Below are positions 1 to 5,374 of a DNA stretch of 6,249 nucleotides, piece by piece. Source of the stretch: an uncultured Collinsella sp. GTDB lineage: Bacteria > Actinomycetota > Coriobacteriia > Coriobacteriales > Coriobacteriaceae. How positions within the stretch are numbered: position 1 is the first letter of the stretch; each line of letters begins with the position of its first letter. The stretch lies in the NCBI GenBank assembly GCA_900552705.1, contig USAX01000117.1, forward strand, positions 1 through 6,249, written 5' to 3'. The notes below the pieces were generated by a model. The model searched no databases and had not been told where the DNA came from. It was given only the letters and a program-made list of their open reading frames with translations. A program made the translations under genes and the position numbers.

Positions 1-1035
1 ACAGTCCGCAAGCCCCGGCGCGTAGCTAAAGTCGCGCACCAAAATCGAATACTCGTCGCGCAGACGCTCGCGCACGCGCGTGGCATGCGGCGTGCGCACG
101 AGCACAAAGTTCGCCGCGCTCGGCCATGCCTCCACGGGCATGCCCTCGGCAGCCATTGCGCGCAGGGCGCACAGCTCGCGCTCGCGCTCGGATGCGATCT
201 GTGCCACCACGGGCGTGTAGGCATCACGGGCACGCACGCAGGCAAGTGCTGCCGCCTGGCTCAGCACGTTAACTGAATAGATCTGGCGAATCGCCGCGAA
301 CACGTCGATGACTTCCGGCGCCGCGATCACGTAACCCAGACGCGTACCGGCAGCGCCAAACGCCTTGGACAACGTATGCAGAATCACCAGGTTGGGATGC
401 TCGGCGATAAGCCCCTGCGCCGTGGTGACCGCGCCAAACGAATCGTCGGCAAACTCCACGTAGGCCTCGTCAACCATTACCATGCCGGGGCACGCATCGC
501 ACAGCGCCGCGACAAAGTCGAGCGGTGCCACGTCACCCGTGGGGTTGTTGGGCGAGGTCACGATTGCCAGGTTGCACTCGGACGCCGCCGCAAGCACGGC
601 TGCCTGGTCGAGCTCAAAGGTCGCGGGGTCGCGCCACACGTCGCGCACCTCGGTCTGACAGAGCGACGCAAAGAACGCATACTCGCTAAAGCACGGCGGG
701 CAGTTGAGCAGGGTCCGTCCCGCGCCGCCAAACGCCAACAGGTAGTTATAGAGCAGCTCGTCGCCGCCGTTGCCCACGCAGACATTCTCGCGCGTCACGC
801 CATGCCAAGCGGCAAGCTCGTCGCGCAGGTCGTTGGACATGGGGTCGGGATAGCGGTTGAGCGGCGTGGCGGCAAGCGCCGCATCAACCGCCTCGCGCAC
901 GTCGGCCGGCACGGGGTAGGTGTTCTCGTTTGCCGAAAGGTTGATGCGCGTGGGCGTAAAGTTGGGATCGTAGGGCTCAATGCCGGCCAAGTAGGGCTGG
1001 ACGAGCTCCTTCATGCGCGGCGTGAGTTCGGCCAT
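1..1035 (-). CDS. hisC: Histidinol-phosphate aminotransferase (HisC), 3' end outside window
   Basis: HisC is a cytoplasmic, PLP-dependent class I/II aminotransferase. It converts imidazole-acetol phosphate plus glutamate into histidinol phosphate and 2-oxoglutarate. The reading frame is open from the ATG at 1035 to base 1 without a stop, giving 345 residues. The protein begins MAELTPRMKELVQPYLAGI and shows INLSANENTYP near the N-terminus, SPNNPTG around residues 161-167, VDEAYVEF with the likely PLP-ring Asp at 189, and HTLSKAFGAAGTRLGY with the Schiff-base Lys at 224. It ends at ILVRDFSYAPGLADC, where the family normally continues only about 15-25 residues, so most of the protein is present. 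A strong AAGGAGG lies 6 nt upstream of the start, inside the last codons of hisD. The stop of hisD and this start are one base apart, so translation is probably coupled. Family assignment is secure; the histidine role is supported by the adjoining hisD. Confidence 0.96.
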   Translation of the reverse strand, partial: MAELTPRMKELVQPYLAGIEPYDPNFTPTRINLSANENTYPVPADVREAVDAALAATPLNRYPDPMSNDLRDELAAWHGVTRENVCVGNGGDELLYNYLLAFGGAGRTLLNCPPCFSEYAFFASLCQTEVRDVWRDPATFELDQAAVLAAASECNLAIVTSPNNPTGDVAPLDFVAALCDACPGMVMVDEAYVEFADDSFGAVTTAQGLIAEHPNLVILHTLSKAFGAAGTRLGYVIAAPEVIDVFAAIRQIYSVNVLSQAAALACVRARDAYTPVVAQIASERERELCALRAMAAEGMPVEAWPSAANFVLVRTPHATRVRERLRDEYSILVRDFSYAPGLADC

Positions 1036-1036
1036 A

Positions 1037-2473
1037 TTAGGCCTCCTTGCCAGTCGCGCCGGCGCCATCCGCGCTTGCAGCCGCCAGGTCCACGCCCTCG
1101 GCAACCGTCGCCACGGCGTCGCCCGGCCAGGCAACCTTGGTCAGGTCGGCCGCGGCGAGCGACTCGGCGCTCACGGCATCCTCGCCCTGCTCCAACACGC
1201 GGCGGCGCAGTGCGGCCGAAAGCGCGTGTGCCCACAGACCCTCGGCCTCGGCCAGGCGCTGCGTAGCGGGAGCATCGGAGAGCAGGCCCTCGGGTGTATA
1301 GCAAATGACACTCGAGCGCTTGACGAACTCTTCGACCGAAAGCGGGTTGGAGAACATGGCCGTGCCGCCGGTCGGCAGCGTGTGATTGGGGCCGGCAACG
1401 TAATCGCCGAGCGGCTCGGAGCTCCAAGCGCCCACAAAGATGGCGCCGGCGTTGCGAATGCCGCCGAGCAGGCCCATCGCATCCTTGCAATGCAGCTCAA
1501 GGTGCTCGGGCGCCACGGTGTTCACTGCCTCGACGGCAGCCGCCATGTCGGCGGCCACCACGATGGTGCCTTCGTTGTCGAGCGAGGCACGCGTGATCTC
1601 GGCACGCGGGGACTGTGCCACCAGGATGTCGATACCTGCCTCAACCTCACGCGCAAACTGCTCGTCGCAGGTCACCAGATAGCAGGCCGCCAGCGGATCA
1701 TGCTCGGCCTGGGCCATCAGGTCGGCCGCGACCACCATGGGCTTGGCCGTGGCATCGGCCAGCACGCAGACCTCGGAGGGACCGGCGACCATATCGATAC
1801 CCACATCACCCGAGACAATCTGCTTGGCAGCGGCGACAAAGGCGTTACCCGGGCCGGTAATCTTGTCGACACGCGGAATGGTCTCGGTACCGTACGCCAG
1901 CGCGGCCACGGCCTGGGCGCCGCCCACCATATAGATTTCGTCCACGCCGCCGAGCTTGGCCGCCGCGAGCGTATAGGGGCTAATCAGACCATCTTTTTGC
2001 GGCGGGGTCACCATGACCACGCGCTCAACGCCGGCGACCTTGGCGGGAATGGCGTTCATAAGCACGGTGGAAGGGTACTGCGCGCGACCGCCCGGTACAT
2101 AGATGCCGGCCGCCGCGAGCGGGGTCACCTTAACGCCGAGCATCGTGCCGTCCGGGCGCGTGGTAAACCAGCTCTGCTCGACCTCGCGCTGGTGGAACTC
2201 GCGAATCTGGCGTGCAGCCTTTTCGAGCGCGGCGACAAAAGCCGGATCGAGGCCTTCGAGCGCGGCATCGATCTGCTCCTGCGGAAGACGGAAGCTCTGC
2301 AGCTCAACACCGTCAAAACGCTGGCAGTAATCGCGCACCGCGGCATCGCCGTTGGCGCGCACGTTGGCCACGATATCGCGGGCGGCGTCGACGATGTTTT
2401 GCGGCAGCACGCCCTTGCGGTTGAGCTGGTTGGTAACGAGGCGCTCACCGGGAGCAAGCTTGATGGTCTTCAT
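1037..2473 (-). CDS. hisD: Histidinol dehydrogenase (HisD) with C-terminal extension
   Basis: HisD is a zinc-dependent cytoplasmic enzyme that makes the last two steps of histidine synthesis, oxidising L-histidinol through histidinal to L-histidine with two NAD+. The 478-residue product carries the family hallmarks: GIYVPGGRAQYPSTVLMNA (about 123-141), the GPGN motif (207-210), VAGPSEV (229-235), the AQAEHDP segment with zinc ligands Gln255 and His258, the catalytic pair Glu323-His324 in APEHLEL, zinc ligand Asp357 in GDYVAGPNHTLPT, and the last zinc ligand His416 near the end of the core. Ligand assignments come from the known E. coli enzyme. The start at 2473 is supported by AGGGG eight bases upstream. 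The core ends near residue 425; the remaining roughly 50 residues are Ala-rich and not typical (E. coli HisD has 434 residues). It is downstream of hisZG across a 105-nt gap and is followed by hisC after one base. Confidence 0.97.
   Translation of the reverse strand: MKTIKLAPGERLVTNQLNRKGVLPQNIVDAARDIVANVRANGDAAVRDYCQRFDGVELQSFRLPQEQIDAALEGLDPAFVAALEKAARQIREFHQREVEQSWFTTRPDGTMLGVKVTPLAAAGIYVPGGRAQYPSTVLMNAIPAKVAGVERVVMVTPPQKDGLISPYTLAAAKLGGVDEIYMVGGAQAVAALAYGTETIPRVDKITGPGNAFVAAAKQIVSGDVGIDMVAGPSEVCVLADATAKPMVVAADLMAQAEHDPLAACYLVTCDEQFAREVEAGIDILVAQSPRAEITRASLDNEGTIVVAADMAAAVEAVNTVAPEHLELHCKDAMGLLGGIRNAGAIFVGAWSSEPLGDYVAGPNHTLPTGGTAMFSNPLSVEEFVKRSSVICYTPEGLLSDAPATQRLAEAEGLWAHALSAALRRRVLEQGEDAVSAESLAAADLTKVAWPGDAVATVAEGVDLAAASADGAGATGKEA
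1042..1048 (-). promoter_or_regulatory. hisC ribosome binding site inside the end of hisD
   Basis: The minus strand reads AAGGAGG six bases before the hisC ATG at 1035. The site overlaps the last sense codons of hisD (Gly-Lys-Glu-Ala), and the hisD TAA is one base from the hisC ATG. A ribosome finishing hisD is therefore placed to restart on hisC, which fixes the hisC start and suggests translational coupling. Confidence 0.85.
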
Positions 2474-2518
2474 TTCGGTATCCCCTATCGGTCGAGGTTT
2501 TGTTCGAAAAACGAGAGA

Positions 2519-2551
2519 CCGGGCGGCGGCGTCAGTCGGCCCGCCGCCCGG
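2519..2551 (-). terminator. GC-rich hairpin in the hisZG-hisD gap, possible weak terminator or attenuator
   Basis: Bases 2519-2529 and 2541-2551 are perfect reverse complements: an 11-bp stem of only G and C pairs with an 11-nt loop. On the minus strand it follows the hisZG stop and precedes hisD. A run of five T (2507-2511) follows, but 7 nt after the stem, too far for a textbook intrinsic terminator. It may be a leaky terminator, an mRNA-stabilising hairpin after hisZG, or a processing site that sets the ratio of HisZG to HisD. The stem is certain from the sequence; its function is inference. Confidence 0.5.
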
Positions 2552-2578
2552 ACGTTGGGGCGCCCGTGCGTGCTCGCG

Positions 2579-4294
2579 CTATTGTGCCGAGCCCGCAACG
2601 GGCTCAAAATGCTTGTCCTTCACGGCTGCCGCCAAGCGATCTGCCAGATTGCGCACGCGCGGATCCAGACGTGCGGCGCCCGGATTGACAAAGAAGCGGG
2701 CCGTGCAGTCCATGATGCGCCCGGTAATGACCAGGTCGTTATCGCGCAGCGTAGCGCCCGTGGCAGTAATATCCACGATGCGATCGGTCATGCCGACGAT
2801 GGGGCCCAGCTCGATGTTGCCGTGCAGCGAAACGATGTCGGCGTTCACGCCGCGCTCGGCATACCAGGCACTCGCGATGCGCGGATACTTGGTGGCCACG
2901 CGAAGCGAACCGCGACGGGCATAGTTGCGCTCGGCCTGACCGGCGCGCCACGCGGGCTCCGCCTCGATAAAGGTGCACAGGCCGTAGCCCAAATCGACCA
3001 GCTGCAGCAGGTTGAGGTCTGCCTCGATAAGCGAGTCCCAACCGCAGATGCCGCAGTCGGCACCGCCACAGCCCACAAAAGCGGGCGCGTCGCTGGGACG
3101 CACGATGACAAACTCGATATCGCCGACCGTGCCCTCACCAGCGCGTGTGTCGCGGCCGCGCACGATGAGGTGACGACCGGGATCGCGCAGCTCCGAGACA
3201 TCCAAGCCCGCGGCCTCGAGCACGTCGAGCGTGTCGGCCTTGAGCGAGCCCTTGGGCACGGCAATGCGCAGCGGACCCTCGGTGCCGCGGCCCACGGCAT
3301 GGTCGCCATCGGAAGCAGTGTCCTCGGCCGAGGTGTGCGCGGCCTCCAGACGCTCGAGCGAAAAGGCGAAGCCCGCCGCCGGCACCTCAATGCCGTCGCC
3401 AAATGCACCGGTAAAGATGGAGTCGTAGCGTCCGCCCGAACCCACCGGATCGGGCAGGCCACCGGCATAGGCCTTAAAGACCAGGCCCGTGTAGTAATCA
3501 AACGAGTTCATGATGGAGAAGTCGAAGGACAGCACCTGGGCGTCCTCGGGAGCCAGACCCTCGACCAGGGCACGCAGCTCGCGTGTGAGCGGCGCGACAA
3601 TGCCCGCCGCCGCCAGCAGCGCGTCGACGCGGTCGAGCACCTCGGCGCCACCGTGCAGGCGCGGCAGCTCGCTGATGGCAGCCTTGACGGCCTCGGGCTC
3701 GGCGCTTGCCGCCACACGGGCATCAAGGCCCACAAAGTCGTTGGCGTGCACGCAACGCAATGCCTCGGCAGCCAGTTCGCGGTCCTCACAGGCCGCGAGC
3801 AGCTCCTTAAACGGACGCACGCTGCCCGCGATAATGCGTGCATCGGGCAGCGCCAGCTTGCGCACCGCCTCCGCCACCAGCGAGACGATCTCGACATCGC
3901 CCGCGGTATCGCCCACACCGATAAGCTCAAAGCCCAGCTGTGTAAACTGACGCGAGCCGCCGGCATTGCGCTGACACTCGCGGACCACTGGCGCCTCGTA
4001 GCGCAGACGCAGCGGCAGATCGGCCGCGCGCATGCGGGTCGAAACCAGGCGCACGATCGGCAGCGTGTTGTCGGGACGGACCACCAGCAGGCGACCGTCG
4101 TCATCAAAGAGCTTAAACGGGGTGTCCGCAATGCGGCCGCCCTCCTCGAGAGAGCCCTTGTCCTCGAGCAGCGGCGTCTCGACCGGAAGGTAATGATGCT
4201 CCCTAAAGCAGCCCTTCACCGTCAGCGCAATCTCCTCGCGCGCCTGAGCCTCCTCGGGCAATATGTCCCGGAATCCCCACGGTGTGGCCGTCAT
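2579..4294 (-). CDS. hisZG: Fused HisZ-HisG: ATP phosphoribosyltransferase regulatory and catalytic subunits in one protein
   Basis: This 571-residue protein would catalyse ATP + PRPP to N1-(5-phosphoribosyl)-ATP + PPi, the first committed and usually histidine-inhibited step of histidine synthesis. Residues 1 to about 316 form a HisRS-like HisZ domain: WGFRDILPEEA at the N-terminus, VVRPDNTLPIVRLV (71-84), a motif-2 region RYEAPVVRECQ (98-108), SFDYYTGLVF (264-273), and a motif-3 region GSGGRYD to GFAFSLERL (285-316). HisRS has a catalytic Arg before GLDYY; here it is Asn263, arguing for HisZ and against a tRNA synthetase. Residues 317-340 are an acidic Gly-rich linker. Residues 341-571 are short-form HisG, with LRIAVPKGSL, LRVATKYPRIA, and the PRPP loop VDITATGATLRDN (507-519). 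The C-terminal regulatory domain of long HisG is absent, as expected when HisZ is used. In most bacteria these are two genes. AGGAGG eight bases upstream supports the ATG at 4294. Confidence 0.94.
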   Translation of the reverse strand: MTATPWGFRDILPEEAQAREEIALTVKGCFREHHYLPVETPLLEDKGSLEEGGRIADTPFKLFDDDGRLLVVRPDNTLPIVRLVSTRMRAADLPLRLRYEAPVVRECQRNAGGSRQFTQLGFELIGVGDTAGDVEIVSLVAEAVRKLALPDARIIAGSVRPFKELLAACEDRELAAEALRCVHANDFVGLDARVAASAEPEAVKAAISELPRLHGGAEVLDRVDALLAAAGIVAPLTRELRALVEGLAPEDAQVLSFDFSIMNSFDYYTGLVFKAYAGGLPDPVGSGGRYDSIFTGAFGDGIEVPAAGFAFSLERLEAAHTSAEDTASDGDHAVGRGTEGPLRIAVPKGSLKADTLDVLEAAGLDVSELRDPGRHLIVRGRDTRAGEGTVGDIEFVIVRPSDAPAFVGCGGADCGICGWDSLIEADLNLLQLVDLGYGLCTFIEAEPAWRAGQAERNYARRGSLRVATKYPRIASAWYAERGVNADIVSLHGNIELGPIVGMTDRIVDITATGATLRDNDLVITGRIMDCTARFFVNPGAARLDPRVRNLADRLAAAVKDKHFEPVAGSAQ

Positions 4295-4464
4295 CTGGTG
4301 AGCCTCCTCATGCTGTGTTTCATATAGAACAGAAGACCGGCATAGCTCCGCCGGTCTTCTGGGTACTTTAGCATACTAGAGTGCTTGCGGGGAGAATCGT
4401 CCTCCTCGGCTCACACCGTATTCATTTGGAAACATAGGAGCGGATTGTCGCAACCCAACCCCAC
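4295..4464 (-). other. Intergenic region between frlC-like gene and his operon
   Basis: This 170-nt gap separates the frlC-like stop from the hisZG start. Besides the hairpin at 4330-4361 and the hisZG ribosome binding site (4303-4308), it has two weak promoter-like candidates on the minus strand. One is TTGGGT (4453-4458) with TATGTT (4431-4436) at 16-nt spacing; the other is a lone TATGCT (4370-4375) without a convincing -35. Neither is strong. I see no T-box core sequence and no His-codon-rich leader peptide, so how the his operon is controlled is not evident. Confidence 0.45.
4330..4361 (-). terminator. Perfect 12-bp hairpin after frlC-like gene, upstream of hisZG
   Basis: Bases 4330-4341 pair perfectly with 4350-4361, giving a 12-bp stem with an 8-nt loop. 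Read on the minus strand the 3' arm ends CCGGTCTTCTG and is followed by TTCTAT, which is only partly U-rich. The position, about 100 nt after the frlC-like stop and 35 nt before the hisZG start, suits a terminator of the frl-like unit. If the his promoter lies before it, it would instead be a leader hairpin of the his mRNA. On the plus strand the following bases are GGTACTTTA, a poorer tail, and there is no plus-strand gene to end. Confidence 0.6.
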
Positions 4465-5301
4465 CTAGACGCCAATCGCACGACGATACTCTGCCATTAC
4501 CTGCGCATCGGCAGCTGCGGGGTCGGCAAAATAGCGCCAGTCATAGGTCTCGGCCGAAACAACTCCGCGATAGCCGCGCGCCACCAGCCTATCCAGGTCG
4601 GCGCGCATATCGCGGTCGCCGTCACCCCAGGCAAGATGCGTCGTGCCATCTGCCGCAACATCGACAAAATGCACGTGGGCGACATCATCGCCAAGCAGAT
4701 CGAAATAATCGTCGATGGTATCCCCTGCCACCGCCATAGCGCCCAAATCCAGACACGCCTTAAGTGCCGGATGATCAACTGCCTCGATCATGCGCTTCGT
4801 GTCGGCCGCCGAGTTCACGATCATCGACTCAACCGGCTGTAGGGCCTCGAGCACCAGTCGCACGCCGCGCTCTCCCGCATGCTCGGCAATCGCACGCAGC
4901 ATCGAGGCGCTGCGACCCCACGCGTCCTCGATCGGCTCGTTCAAAAATGCCCAGCCGCTCGAGACCATGACCTGCTCGGCTCCAAGTTCCGCCGCGATAT
5001 CTACAACGTTCTTAAAGTACGCGAGCGTGCGGGCACGCGCCTCATTCCCGCGCGCCGCGATATTCCACGGCTTGGGGTTGTTCTGTTCGGGACAAAGCCC
5101 CACAATCCGAACCCCATACCGCTGCGACAGCTCCCGTACCCGTTCGAGCGAATCGTATCCATGGCAATCGACATACAGATGCATCGCCCCGGTCCAAAGC
5201 TCGCAACACGTGTAGCCCGAAGCCGACGCCGAAGAAAAGAACTCCTCAAGGTCAAAATAACGATGGCTGATATTCATGACGGCAAGCTGGGGATAGCTCA
5301 T
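4465..5301 (-). CDS. FrlC-like sugar epimerase/isomerase (xylose isomerase-like TIM barrel)
   Basis: This 278-residue protein belongs to the sugar phosphate isomerase/epimerase group (AP endonuclease 2-like TIM barrel), which uses a divalent metal to epimerise or isomerise ketose substrates. It most resembles E. coli FrlC (276 residues), the fructoselysine 3-epimerase, from recall of that sequence. Likely metal ligands are Glu152 (LVLEALQPVES), Asp185 (ACLDLGA), His211 (HVHFVD) and Glu251 (VSAET), in the order and spacing of the family; WGDGDRD (225-231) lies where FrlC has its PGEGKM segment. The ATG at 5301 is preferred because GGAGAG sits five bases before it and the length then matches the family; a TTG at 5361 would add 20 unlike residues. 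It follows the FrlB-like gene by 73 nt on the same strand and is probably cotranscribed, which supports a role in Amadori-compound or related sugar use. The true substrate is unknown; a different ketose epimerase is possible. Confidence 0.85.
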   Translation of the reverse strand: MSYPQLAVMNISHRYFDLEEFFSSASASGYTCCELWTGAMHLYVDCHGYDSLERVRELSQRYGVRIVGLCPEQNNPKPWNIAARGNEARARTLAYFKNVVDIAAELGAEQVMVSSGWAFLNEPIEDAWGRSASMLRAIAEHAGERGVRLVLEALQPVESMIVNSAADTKRMIEAVDHPALKACLDLGAMAVAGDTIDDYFDLLGDDVAHVHFVDVAADGTTHLAWGDGDRDMRADLDRLVARGYRGVVSAETYDWRYFADPAAADAQVMAEYRRAIGV

Positions 5302-5306
5302 AATTA

Positions 5307-5312
5307 CTCTCC
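5307..5312 (-). promoter_or_regulatory. Ribosome binding site that decides the frlC-like start
   Basis: The minus strand reads GGAGAG, then five bases (TAATT), then the ATG at 5301. No comparable site was noted before the TTG at 5361, which lies just past the stop of the upstream gene. This supports the 278-residue form of the epimerase. Confidence 0.75.
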
Positions 5313-5318
5313 AACCCA

Positions 5319-5351
5319 AGCGAGGCCCCGTTCCATATAGGAGCGAGGCCC
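5319..5351. repeat. 10-bp direct repeat in the frlB-frlC gap
   Basis: The sequence AGCGAGGCCC occurs at 5319-5328 and again at 5342-5351 on the plus strand, 23 nt from start to start, about two helical turns. It fills much of the 73-nt gap between the two frl-like genes. It could be a paired regulator site or a chance small duplication; there is no further evidence either way. Confidence 0.4.
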
Positions 5352-5374
5352 GATTACACAAACGTTATTTGCTC

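Noticed and set aside
376..1266. A 296-codon plus-strand open frame opposite hisC and the end of hisD
   Set aside because: Same reason: it is a shadow of hisC, is rich in Arg, Pro and His towards its end, and has no family resemblance.
3347..4294. The first half of the 571-residue protein as a histidyl-tRNA synthetase
   Set aside because: It lacks the C-terminal anticodon-binding domain, the catalytic Arg before the DYY motif is Asn, and it is joined to HisG, all of which indicate HisZ.
1013..4327. A 1104-codon open frame on the plus strand, opposite hisD and hisZG
   Set aside because: It lies antisense to two clearly conserved enzymes, has no recognisable domain, and is of low-complexity Arg/Ala/His-rich composition. 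Long antisense frames are a common side effect of biased codon use in GC-rich genes.
4376..4435. A 19-codon minus-strand open frame (MFPNEYGVSRGGRFSPQAL) ahead of hisZG as a his leader peptide
   Set aside because: It has no His codons and no ribosome binding site, so it does not fit a histidine attenuation leader.
4295..4464. A T-box or other riboswitch controlling the his operon
   Set aside because: No T-box core sequence or other recognisable riboswitch element is present; only one simple hairpin is clear.
5302..5361. A TTG start at 5361 that would lengthen the FrlC-like protein by 20 residues
   Set aside because: The ATG at 5301 has a good ribosome binding site and gives the family's length; the extra residues resemble nothing in FrlC and would cover the repeat-bearing gap.
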